From Streptomyces sp. NBC_01429 (GTDB lineage: Bacteria; Actinomycetota; Actinomycetes; Streptomycetales; Streptomycetaceae), in contig NZ_CP109599.1 in assembly GCF_036231945.1 (NCBI RefSeq), positions 372,001 through 436,000 on the forward strand: 64,000 nt of DNA. Direction: 5' to 3'. A program made the position numbers and the translations under genes. Of this stretch, positions 25,598 to 34,326 are shown piece by piece (within the stretch, counting starts at the first letter, position 1; each line of letters starts with the position of its first letter). Under the pieces are notes generated by a model. The model was not told the DNA's origin. It ran no database searches and worked only from the letters and a program-made list of their open reading frames with translations.

Positions 25598-28500
25598 ATG
25601 GAATTCGAACCGATCGCCGTCGTCGGCCGGGGGTGTGTGCTGCCCGACGCACTCGATCCGGACGCCTTCTGGGACAACGTCGCCGCGGGCCGCAGCAGCC
25701 TGTCGGCCGTCCCGGAGGGCCGGTGGCGGCTGCCGCACCGCTGGGCCATGGGCTCGGTGGACGACCACCTCGACCGCACCTACGGCGATGTCGGCGGGTA
25801 CGTAAGGGGGTTCGAGTCCGTCTTCGACCCGAGCGGCTTCCGGATGGACCCGGACCGCGTCCTGTCGCTCGACCCGCTCTTCCACTGGGTCATGTACGGC
25901 GTCCGGCAGGCCCTCACGGAGGCGGGCCGCGAGGGTCCGCTGCCGCGCGCGGGGCTGGTGCTGGGGAACCTGTCCTATCCCACGCCGACGGGGACGGCCT
26001 TCGCCGAGCACGTCTGGCTGTCCGCGCAGCGCCCCCCGGTCCGTGACGCCCTGCTGACGGGAGAGCGCCGGGTGCGGCCCGACGCCCGCAACCGCTTCTC
26101 GTCCGGACTGCCCGCCCGCCTCGCGGCCCGGGCGCTCGGGCTCGGCGCGGGCGCGTGGTCCCTGGACGCCGCCTGCGCCTCCTCGCTGTACGCGATCAAG
26201 CTGGCGTGCGACCGGCTGCACGACGGCACGGCGGACCTGATGGTGGCCGGAGCGGTCAGCCGGGCCGACCCCCTCTATCTGCACGTGGGGTTCTGCGGGC
26301 TGTCCGCGACGAGCCGTACGGGGCGCAGCCGGCCCTTCCACCGGGACGCGGACGGGCTGGTGCACGGCGAGGGCGCCGGGTTCGTCGCCCTGACGCGGCT
26401 CTCCGGGGCGCGCGCCGCCGGGATGCCCGTGCTCGGCGTGATCCGCGGTGCCGGGCTGTCCAACGACGGGCGCGGCGCCGGGCTGATCAGCCCGGCGGAG
26501 GAGGGCCAGGTACGGGCCATGCGCCTGGCGTACGACGCGGCGGGGATCGCGCCCGAAACGGTGTCGCTCGTCGAGTGCCACGCGACGGGCACACCGGTCG
26601 GGGACGCGGTGGAAGCGCGCGCCATGGCCCGGGTCTTCGGGGCCTGTGACGATGTGCCCATCGGTTCGGCGAAGTCGAACGTCGGGCACCTGCTGGCCTC
26701 GGCGGGGGTGGCGGGGCTGCTGAAGGTGCTCGGCGCGCTGCGTACGGGGATCCGCCCGGCGACGCTCGGCGTCGAGCGGCCGCTGGACGCGCTGGCGGGC
26801 ACGCCGTTGCGGGTGCTGACCGCGCCGGAACCGTGGCCGGGGCCGCGCAGGGCGGCGCTGAGCGCGTTCGGGTTCGGCGGGACCAACGCCCATCTGATCG
26901 TGGAGCTCCCGGACGACGGCGGCCCGGTGTCCGCCGTACGCTCCCCGGCCCGCCCGGTGTCCGCCGCGCCCGCCCCGGCCCCGGTGCGGGCGGCGCCGGG
27001 CGGCCGGGTCCCGGTGGCGATCGTCGCCCTGGGCGCCCGGGTCGGCGACGGGACCTGCGCCGAGGACTTCCGGCGGGCGGTGCTGGGCGGCGAACGGCGC
27101 GGCCCCGCCGCGGAGATCGCGGTGGAGCTGGCTGACCTGTGTTTCCCGCCGCTCGCCCTGGAGCGGACCGTGCGCCATCAGCTCCTGGTGCTGGAGGCCG
27201 CCCGGGAGGCAGCGGGGACGGTGTCCCTGCCCCGCGAGCGGACCATGGTGGTCATCGGTATGGGGGTGGACCCGGAAGTGGCGCGGGCGGGTGCCCGCTG
27301 GCGGGTTCCGTACTGGCTGGAGCAGGCGGGACCGCCCGGGTCGGTAGCGTCCACGGCCCTCGCCCGGGACGCCTTCGTGCGGCCCATGACCGCGGAGGCG
27401 GTGGTGGGCAGCATGCCGAACCTGGTGGCGAACCGCATCAGTACCCAACTCGACCTGGCCGGAGCGAGCTTCGCGGTGTCGGCGGAGGAGGCGTCCGGTC
27501 TCGTGGCGCTGGACGTCGCGGCCCGGGCCATCCGGGCGGGAGAGGCGGACGCCGCGCTCGTCGGTGGCACCGATCTGTCCCACGAGGCGGTCCACCGGGC
27601 CGCGCTGCGGGAGCTGGGGCTCGGGAGCGAGCCGGGGGACGCCGCCGTCGTCCTGGTCCTCAAGTCCCTGGACACCGCCCGCAGGGACGGCGACACCGTC
27701 ATCGCCCTGCTCGACGAGGACCCCGCCGACCCGACCGATCCCACTGCCCCCGCCGACCCCGCCGACGTGCCCGACATGGTCATCGGGGACGGACCCGACG
27801 CGGTGTTCGACCCGGCGTCGGCCTTCGGCCGCGCCCACGCCGCGTACGGGCTGGTCGCCGTCGCGGTCGCCGCGCTCTCGCTCCAGCACCGCGCGGTGCC
27901 GCGTCCCGGCCGGCCCGCGGACACCGCGGCCGTCGCGCGCACCGCGAGGGCCTCGGTGACGCCGATGGAGGGACCCACCGTGAGCGTCCGGCTGCGCGCG
28001 GGGGACGCCCGGCCGTGGCTGCGGGGCCCGGCTCCGCGCCTGCACGTCTTCTCCGGAGCCGACCGCCGGGAGGTGCTGGCGGCGCTGGAGTCCGGTACAC
28101 GGTCGGCCACCGGCCCGGCCCGGCTGGCGCTCGTGGTCGACGACGACGCCGCGTTGCCGGACCGCAGGGCCGCTGCCCGCCGCTGGCTGACCGAGGGCGG
28201 AATCCGTCCGGCGGACGTGCTGTACCGGGACGAGCCGGTCGCGGGACGGACGGCGTTCGTCTACACCAACGGCTCGGCCGCGTACCCGGGCATGGGCCAC
28301 GAGCTGATGCTCGCGCTGCCGTGCCTCGGGGAGGCCGTCCGGGCCGGGCACGGGGCGATCGGCGCACGGCTGCGGTCCCGGACGGAGCGGGGAGTGTTCG
28401 GCCAGATCTGGGACGCCGCCGAACTCGCCGTCTTCCACACCGTGCTCACCCGGGAGGTGCTCGGGCTGCGGCCGGACGCCGCTGTCGGGTACTCCTCGGG

Positions 28501-31500
28501 CGAGTCGGCCGCGCTGGTCGCGCTGGGTGCCTGGCCGGACGCCACGGGACTGTACGACGCCACCCTGGACAGCGGCCTCTTCACGACGGAGCTGACCGGT
28601 GAGCTGCGGGCGGTGAGGCGCCACTGGGAGCGGCTGGGCGTCCAGGGCTCGCGCTGGGCCACCTATCTGGTCAACGCGCCCCTGGAGGCGGTCCGCGCGG
28701 AGCTGGCCGGTGAGGTCGCGGTCCATCTGATGGCGGTGAACGCGCCCGGGGTCTGCGTCGTCGGCGGCGAGTCCCGTGCGTGCGCGGCCGTCGTAACCCG
28801 GATCGGCGCCGACCGCGCGATCGAGCTGGACTATGAACTGGCGGCACACGCACCGGAGTTGATCGAGGTGGAAGGGGCGTGGCGCAGGGCACACCACCGT
28901 CCCACCGTCGATGTCCCCGGGGTACGGTTCTACAGCGGCGCCACCGGACAGTCGTACCGGCCGACGGCCGAGCGGGCCGCCGAGGCGCTCACCGCGCAGG
29001 GGCTGAACACGATCGACTTCGCGGCCACGGTCGAGCGGGCCTGGGCCGACGGTGTCCGGATCTTCGTGGAGCACGGGCCGCGCAAACTGTGCACCGGCTG
29101 GATCAAGCGGGTGCTCGGCGACCGGGACCATGTGGCCGTCGCCCTGGACGCCCCGGGCGACACCGGGTTGCGGCAGCTGTGCCTCGCGGTCGCCGAACTC
29201 GTCGTCGCCGGGGTGCCGGTACACGCCGACGAGCTGTTCGCCCAACTCGCGGACGCCGCCACCGAGATGCCGCGCCCGGGTGCCACCGTCACCGTTACCG
29301 TACCCGCGGCTCCGTGTCTGCCGCCGCCGTCCCCGGAGCCGGCCGTGGTGACCCTGCCCCGGGCCCCCGAACTGCTGCCGGTGCCGGACCGGGAGGCCAC
29401 GCGGCCCGGCACCCCGGGCCCCGGGCCCCGGTCGGCAGAAGTGGCGGAGACGGCGGAAGCGGCGGGGGTCCGTGCCGCTGTCGTCCGGCAGAGCCTGCGG
29501 GTCGCCGCGCTGCACCAGGAGGTCATGGCCGGGCATACCGAGGCGCACCAGCGGTTCCTGCGGGTGTCGGCCCTCGCCGTCACCGCGCTGACGGCCGCCG
29601 GGCCTCTCCCCGCACGGGCGCCCGGCCTTCCGGCGCCGCGTCCGGCCGCCGGGGCGCTCGCCCCCGTACGTCCCGAGCGGCCCCCGGAGACCACGCCCGC
29701 ATCCGCACCCGCACCCGCACCCGCCCAACCCGTGCGGCCGGGGCCGAAGTTCGACCGCGCCCAGCTGGAGCACCTCGCCTCCGGGGAGATCTCCGCGCTG
29801 TTCGGCCCCCGGTTCGCCGAGCAGGACGCGTACGCGGTACAGACCCGGATGCCCGAGCCGCCCATGCTGTTCGCGGACCGGGTCACCGGCATCGACGCGG
29901 TACCGGCGGCGCTCGTCGCGCCCGGCCCGGTACGCACCGACGGAATGATCTGGACCGAGACCGACGTCCTGCCCGACAGCTGGTATCTGGACTCCACCGG
30001 GCGGGTTCCGGCCGGGGTGCTGATCGAGGCGGGCCAGGCGGACCTGCTCCTGCTCAGCTGGCTGGGCGCGGATCTCCTCAACCGGGGCGAGCGCGCCTAC
30101 CGGCTGCTCGGCTGCGAGGTGACCTACCACGGCGGCCCGCCGCAGGCGGGAGACGTCCTGCGCTACGAGATCCACGTCGACGGCCACGCGGAGCACGACG
30201 GCGTCCGGCTGGCCTTCTTCCACTACGACTGCTTCGTGGACGGCCAACTGCGGCTGAGCGTCCGCGAGGGCCAGGCCGGGTTCTTCACTCCGCAGGAGCT
30301 GTCCGGGGGTGGCGGGGTGCGGTGGGATCCCGCCGAGCGACCGCCCGGTGACGGGCTGCCGCTCGACCCGCCCGCCGTACGCTGCGAGCTGACACGGTTC
30401 GGCGCGGATCGGGTCTCGGCGCTGGTCCAGGGCCGGCCGGCGGACTGCTTCGGGCCCGGCTGGGAGGCGACGGCGGCCCATGTCCGTCCACCGGGGCTGG
30501 ACGGCGGCCGGCTGCGGCTGATCCACGAGGTGACCGCGTTCGACCCGGCGGGCGGACCGTGGGGACGGGGCTATCTGCGGGCCGAGACCCCGCTGTCGCC
30601 GGACGACTGGTTCTTCGCGGGGCACTTCAAGAACGACCCCTGCATGCCGGGCACCCTGATGCTCCAGGGCGGTCTCCAGGCGATGGCGTTCTACCTGGCG
30701 GCCATGGGCTTCACCGTGGACCGGGACGGCTGGCGCTTCGAGCCGGTCGACGATCACCCGTGCCGGACGATGTGCCGGGGCCAGGCCACCCCGTCAGGAC
30801 GGCGGGTCGTCTACGAGGTGTTCGTGCGCGGCGTCTCGGCCGGCCCGGTGCCCACGCTCCATGCCGATGTGCTGGGTTCGGTGGACGGGGCGAAGGCGTT
30901 CCTGGGCCGCGATGTGGCACTGCGGCTGGTGCCCGACTGGCCGCTGTCGCACTGGCGGCGCTCGGGCCAGCCCGCCGTGCAGGCCGACGCGGCGCCGGTG
31001 CCGCTTCCCCTGCTCGGCGGGCTGGCCGGGCACCGGGAGGAGAAGCCCGTGGCCACGGCGGCCGACGGATTCCCCTTCGGCTACGCCTCGCTGCTGGCGT
31101 GCGCCTGGGGCAGACCGAGCGAGGCGTTCGGCGCCGCGTACGAGCCCTTCGACGGCACCCGCAGGGTCGCGCGGCTGCCAGGCCCCCCGTACCACTTCAT
31201 GAGCCGGATCGTCTCGGTGGACGGGCCGCAGGGCGGTATGCGGGAGGACAGCGGAGTCGTCGCGGAGTACGACGTACCCGCGCGGGCCTGGTACTTCGAG
31301 CAGAGCGGCGGCCGCTCGATGCCGTTCGCCGTCCTGATGGAGATCGCGCTGCAACCGTGCGGGTGGCTGGCCTCGTACGTGGGCAGCGCGCTGACCACCG
31401 GCACGGATCTGCTGTTCCGCAACCTCGACGGGACGGGGACGGTCAGCGGTGAGGTCACCCCGGCGACGGGCACGGTCCGCGTCCATGCCGTACTGACCCG

Positions 31501-32200
31501 TATCTCGCGCAGCGGGGACATGACCGTCGAGTCCTTCCGGGTGAGGTGCACGGCGGACGGCGCGCCGCTGTTCGAACTCTCCACGGTCTTCGGCTACTTC
31601 CCGCCGTCGGCCTTCGATCACCAGCCGGGCCTCGTGGTGCCGGCCGAGGACCGGGCGCGGCTCGACGAACCCTGCGGGCGCCCGGTCGATCTCACGGCAC
31701 GGCCCGCCCGGTACTTCGCCGGGGAAGCGCGGCTGCCGGGCCCGATGCTGCTGATGCTCGACCGGATCACCGGCTCCTGGCCGGACGGGGGCCGCGCGGG
31801 GCTCGGCCGGCTGCGGTCGGAGAAGGACGTGGTCCCCGGCGAGTGGTTCTTCCGGGCGCACTTCTTCCAGGACCCGGTGCAGCCGGGGTCGTTGGGCCTG
31901 GAGGCCATGTGCCAGCTGCTCCAGTGCCATCTGCTCGAACGCGGCGCCGCCGACGGGATCCCGCACCCCCGGTTCGAGCCGGTGCTGCCCGGCCGCGAGA
32001 CGGCCTGGACGTACCGCGGCCAGATCACCCCGGCCAACCGGCTGATCCGGGTGGACATGGACATCGTCGAGTCCGGTACGGACGCGCGGGGCCCGTACGC
32101 GGTGGCGGACGCGTCGTTGTGGGGTGACGGCACGTGCATCTACCGCGTGCGCGGACTGGGCATGCGCGTGGTCTCCGACGCCGCTCCCGCGCCCCGGTGA
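25598..32200 (+). CDS. pfaC: PfaC-type PUFA synthase subunit: KS-CLF-AT-DH-DH
   Basis: A 2200-aa synthase. KS spans about 3-430 with Cys193 in DAACASSL. A second KS-fold, about 468-790, has Glu631 where the Cys should be (VSAEEASGL), so it is a chain-length factor. An acyltransferase domain spans about 880-1190 (YPGMG; Ser966 in GYSSGES). Two double-hotdog FabA-like dehydratase/isomerase units follow, with His1676 in GHFKNDPCMPG and His2088 in AHFFQDPVQPG; each is preceded by a non-catalytic hotdog. The order matches myxobacterial Pfa3-type proteins rather than marine PfaC (which lacks AT), without the C-terminal AGPAT. FabA-like units place or keep cis double bonds. It is 75 bp downstream of the PfaA gene. 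Confidence 0.95.
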   Translation: MEFEPIAVVGRGCVLPDALDPDAFWDNVAAGRSSLSAVPEGRWRLPHRWAMGSVDDHLDRTYGDVGGYVRGFESVFDPSGFRMDPDRVLSLDPLFHWVMYGVRQALTEAGREGPLPRAGLVLGNLSYPTPTGTAFAEHVWLSAQRPPVRDALLTGERRVRPDARNRFSSGLPARLAARALGLGAGAWSLDAACASSLYAIKLACDRLHDGTADLMVAGAVSRADPLYLHVGFCGLSATSRTGRSRPFHRDADGLVHGEGAGFVALTRLSGARAAGMPVLGVIRGAGLSNDGRGAGLISPAEEGQVRAMRLAYDAAGIAPETVSLVECHATGTPVGDAVEARAMARVFGACDDVPIGSAKSNVGHLLASAGVAGLLKVLGALRTGIRPATLGVERPLDALAGTPLRVLTAPEPWPGPRRAALSAFGFGGTNAHLIVELPDDGGPVSAVRSPARPVSAAPAPAPVRAAPGGRVPVAIVALGARVGDGTCAEDFRRAVLGGERRGPAAEIAVELADLCFPPLALERTVRHQLLVLEAAREAAGTVSLPRERTMVVIGMGVDPEVARAGARWRVPYWLEQAGPPGSVASTALARDAFVRPMTAEAVVGSMPNLVANRISTQLDLAGASFAVSAEEASGLVALDVAARAIRAGEADAALVGGTDLSHEAVHRAALRELGLGSEPGDAAVVLVLKSLDTARRDGDTVIALLDEDPADPTDPTAPADPADVPDMVIGDGPDAVFDPASAFGRAHAAYGLVAVAVAALSLQHRAVPRPGRPADTAAVARTARASVTPMEGPTVSVRLRAGDARPWLRGPAPRLHVFSGADRREVLAALESGTRSATGPARLALVVDDDAALPDRRAAARRWLTEGGIRPADVLYRDEPVAGRTAFVYTNGSAAYPGMGHELMLALPCLGEAVRAGHGAIGARLRSRTERGVFGQIWDAAELAVFHTVLTREVLGLRPDAAVGYSSGESAALVALGAWPDATGLYDATLDSGLFTTELTGELRAVRRHWERLGVQGSRWATYLVNAPLEAVRAELAGEVAVHLMAVNAPGVCVVGGESRACAAVVTRIGADRAIELDYELAAHAPELIEVEGAWRRAHHRPTVDVPGVRFYSGATGQSYRPTAERAAEALTAQGLNTIDFAATVERAWADGVRIFVEHGPRKLCTGWIKRVLGDRDHVAVALDAPGDTGLRQLCLAVAELVVAGVPVHADELFAQLADAATEMPRPGATVTVTVPAAPCLPPPSPEPAVVTLPRAPELLPVPDREATRPGTPGPGPRSAEVAETAEAAGVRAAVVRQSLRVAALHQEVMAGHTEAHQRFLRVSALAVTALTAAGPLPARAPGLPAPRPAAGALAPVRPERPPETTPASAPAPAPAQPVRPGPKFDRAQLEHLASGEISALFGPRFAEQDAYAVQTRMPEPPMLFADRVTGIDAVPAALVAPGPVRTDGMIWTETDVLPDSWYLDSTGRVPAGVLIEAGQADLLLLSWLGADLLNRGERAYRLLGCEVTYHGGPPQAGDVLRYEIHVDGHAEHDGVRLAFFHYDCFVDGQLRLSVREGQAGFFTPQELSGGGGVRWDPAERPPGDGLPLDPPAVRCELTRFGADRVSALVQGRPADCFGPGWEATAAHVRPPGLDGGRLRLIHEVTAFDPAGGPWGRGYLRAETPLSPDDWFFAGHFKNDPCMPGTLMLQGGLQAMAFYLAAMGFTVDRDGWRFEPVDDHPCRTMCRGQATPSGRRVVYEVFVRGVSAGPVPTLHADVLGSVDGAKAFLGRDVALRLVPDWPLSHWRRSGQPAVQADAAPVPLPLLGGLAGHREEKPVATAADGFPFGYASLLACAWGRPSEAFGAAYEPFDGTRRVARLPGPPYHFMSRIVSVDGPQGGMREDSGVVAEYDVPARAWYFEQSGGRSMPFAVLMEIALQPCGWLASYVGSALTTGTDLLFRNLDGTGTVSGEVTPATGTVRVHAVLTRISRSGDMTVESFRVRCTADGAPLFELSTVFGYFPPSAFDHQPGLVVPAEDRARLDEPCGRPVDLTARPARYFAGEARLPGPMLLMLDRITGSWPDGGRAGLGRLRSEKDVVPGEWFFRAHFFQDPVQPGSLGLEAMCQLLQCHLLERGAADGIPHPRFEPVLPGRETAWTYRGQITPANRLIRVDMDIVESGTDARGPYAVADASLWGDGTCIYRVRGLGMRVVSDAAPAPR

Positions 32201-32350
32201 CCGCCTCGGTGACCGCCCCTCCGATCGGTCGCGAACGATTCATCCATCCGGGTGTTTTGTGCTCGACGGCAGCCCTGTTCCACGGAACGCCGGACGTCGC
32301 GCCGGGACAATCCAGGACATCAACTCACCTTTCTTCGGTGGAGGTTTATC

Positions 32351-33448
32351 ATCAATCGCACATTTCGGATCAGCAGGCGGTTCGCGCTCGCGGGCGCCGT
32401 CGTGACGGCGGTGGCCATCGGTCTCTCTCCGGCGGGGGCGGGTCCGGTTCTGGCGCTGGACGCGTGTTTCGACCGGGCGCGGGAGCCCTACACCTCGGTC
32501 GTCGACAGCCACCTGCACACGCGCCCGTTCGGCGGCAAGGCGATTCCGTTCGAGGAGCTCACCGGCTACCTGCACAAGAGCGGTGTCCGCTACGCGAGCA
32601 TGTACGGCATCGGCCAGACGCTGCCCGTGGACTCCGGGTGCACGTACTACCTCGACTGTCCCGGGGTCCCCGTGGCGCCGAGCATGAAGAACGACTTCGT
32701 CAACGCCGCGAACTACCTGGAGGCGAAGCCCGAGGACCCCGAACTCGCGCTCTCCATGACGTTCATGGATCTGAACCGCCCGGAGACCATCCCGAGCGGG
32801 ATCGACCTCTACGACAAGGAATTCCCCGGGGCGTTCCGCTGGGCGGGCGAGGTCAACCTCGTCAAGCAGGCGCTCTTCCCCAACCAGCACGAGCCCGCGA
32901 CGAACGAGAACATCAAGAACTGGGCACCGTTCATGAAGGTGCTCCGAGACCGGGGCATTCCGATCACCATCCACTCGGATCTCGGCAGCGACGCCGAACA
33001 GACGAGGTATCTCCCGCTGATGGAGGAAACACTCCGGCGCTACCCGAAGAACAAGATCGTGTGGGCGCACATGGGGCTGTCGAAGGAACTCTCCACGATG
33101 GACCCCGACCAGCACCTCGGGATCATGAAGAGGCTTCTGGACCGCTATCCCCGGCTGACGCTGGACCTCAGCTGGCGCGTGCTGGAGGACCAGTACTTCA
33201 GCAGGCCGGGAGTACGGCAGAAGTACGCCTCCTTCCTCGACCGCTATCCGACCAGGGCCATTCCCGGGACGGACTTCGTGGCGTCCGCGAACAAGGACTA
33301 CCAGGTCTACGAGGAGGAGCTGGAGGTCACCAGCCGTATCAACAAGGCTTTGGGGGACGAGGCGTTCCGGGACATCGCCCTCGGCCGGAACTACTTCAGG
33401 CTGCTCGGCATCGACCGGACACCGCCGAAGGTGTGCAAAGCGCGTTGA
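32351..33448 (+). CDS. Secreted amidohydrolase family protein
   Basis: A protein of about 365 aa with an N-terminal export signal (SRRFALAGAVVTAVAIGLSP, then an Ala-rich cleavage region) and an amidohydrolase-2-like metal barrel: SHLHTRPFGG (HxH), TIHSDLGSD, VWAHMGLSK and PGTDF supply the usual His, His, Asp ligands. No ATG, GTG or TTG lies where translation should begin. A strong GGTGGAGG site at 32337-32344 is followed 6 nt later by ATC 32351, directly before the signal peptide; the nearest canonical in-frame codon is GTG 32252 with no ribosome site. The substrate is unknown. It follows pfaC by 150 bp and could act on the exported lipid product, which is speculation. Confidence 0.8.
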   Translation: MNRTFRISRRFALAGAVVTAVAIGLSPAGAGPVLALDACFDRAREPYTSVVDSHLHTRPFGGKAIPFEELTGYLHKSGVRYASMYGIGQTLPVDSGCTYYLDCPGVPVAPSMKNDFVNAANYLEAKPEDPELALSMTFMDLNRPETIPSGIDLYDKEFPGAFRWAGEVNLVKQALFPNQHEPATNENIKNWAPFMKVLRDRGIPITIHSDLGSDAEQTRYLPLMEETLRRYPKNKIVWAHMGLSKELSTMDPDQHLGIMKRLLDRYPRLTLDLSWRVLEDQYFSRPGVRQKYASFLDRYPTRAIPGTDFVASANKDYQVYEEELEVTSRINKALGDEAFRDIALGRNYFRLLGIDRTPPKVCKAR

Positions 33449-33488
33449 CGTGAGGCGAGGGTGGTCCTGCCCCCCCGCGTTCTCCGCG

Positions 33489-33910
33489 TCATACGCAGTC
33501 GGTGTCGACGGCGGCGGAGCGGCTCAGGACGCTGCCCTGTTCGACGGGCAGCGAGGGATCGCGCTCCCAGGCGGACCACGAGCCGACGAACAGGCCCACC
33601 CGCTGGCCGAGCAGGGTCCCGGCGAACACCAGCAGGGAGCTGGACACCCCGCCGCCGCAGTAGGCACCGACCTCGTGGCCGCCGATCGCACGACGGGACA
33701 GGAACCACTTGCGCAGTTCCGTCGGCGATCGGAGCAGTCCGTCGGGTGCGATCAGCTCGGTCGAGTGCGCGTGGACCGCGTGCGGAATGTGTCCGGTCCT
33801 CAGGTCGTCCACCACGCCGTTGTACGAGCCGGCCGGCCGTGAGTCGAGCAGTGTGCCGTAGCGGGAGATCTCCAGGACATCGGCGATCCCGAGGACGCGC
33901 CGGCCGCCGT
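33489..33910 (-). pseudogene. Sulfurtransferase (rhodanese) C-terminal fragment
   Basis: An open frame ending at 33489 encodes the C-terminal rhodanese domain of a thiosulfate/mercaptopyruvate sulfurtransferase: TLLDSRPAGSYNG, RTGHIPHAVHAHSTEL and the active-site loop YCGGGVSSS, then GLFVGSWSAWERDPSLPVE. The N-terminal rhodanese domain is absent; upstream the sequence passes directly into an ABC-ATPase remnant. The catalytic Cys is kept, but with the gene body missing this is most likely a truncated relic. Confidence 0.7.
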
Positions 33911-33924
33911 CGGGTGGACGTACC

Positions 33925-34023
33925 GGTCCGGCACCGCCAGGTCGATGCCGTCGAGGACCGTGTGGCCCCGTATGCCTTGCGCAGCCCCTTGTCCGCGATG
34001 GCGGGAGGGTGGGAAATCGTCAT
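33925..34023 (-). pseudogene. ABC transporter ATPase N-terminal remnant (DrrA-like)
   Basis: ATG 34023 opens a frame reading MTISHPPAIADKGLRKAYG, the start of a drug-resistance-type ABC ATPase; after a 2-nt frame change it continues HTVLDGIDLAVP, the expected next strand. The Walker A region never appears; the sequence runs into the sulfurtransferase fragment. It is a recombination scar of two unrelated genes. Confidence 0.6.
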
Positions 34024-34214
34024 GCGGCAGAGGTTGCGGCAGGGCGCGTTCAGTACGGTTTCAGCATGCTTTCAGCGCCCTGAAAGCTATTCCAGGGGCC
34101 GCTCGCCCGTACCTGGACGAGGCCCTTCGAGGCCGTGCGCATGGAGATGACGCGATGACCCACCACACAGAGAATCGCCTAAGTCAAGACTCTTAATCTC
34201 CCGAACACTCTTCG

Positions 34215-34243
34215 CATCTGATGAAAAATTTACACATCAGATG
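34215..34243. promoter_or_regulatory. Perfect 9-bp inverted repeat upstream of P450
   Basis: CATCTGATG at 34215-34223 is repeated as its reverse complement at 34235-34243, with an A/T-rich 11-nt spacer. It lies in an A/T-rich promoter stretch 84 bp before the P450 start and looks like an operator. Confidence 0.5.
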
Positions 34244-34265
34244 TGGCGGAAATTCGACAGTCGCG

Positions 34266-34288
34266 CGATTGACTGCGTAAGTCAATCG
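34266..34288. promoter_or_regulatory. Second palindrome (CGATTGACT/AGTCAATCG) upstream of P450
   Basis: A perfect 9-bp inverted repeat with a 5-nt spacer ends 38 bp before the P450 ATG, overlapping the expected core promoter. Its half-site TTGACT/AGTCAA also occurs upstream at 34183 and in front of the TetR gene at 36214, suggesting control by that repressor. Confidence 0.55.
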
Positions 34289-34326
34289 ATTTACGGTGCT
34301 TCTTCCCGGCTATGAGCGGAGGCACG

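Noticed and set aside
23294..30757. Very long minus-strand open frame (2487 codons), and another at 19448-22348, opposite the Pfa genes
   Set aside because: They mirror the third-position G/C bias of the plus-strand synthase genes, encode Arg/Gly/Pro-rich sequence with no domain, and the plus strand holds clear KS, AT, ACP and DH motifs.
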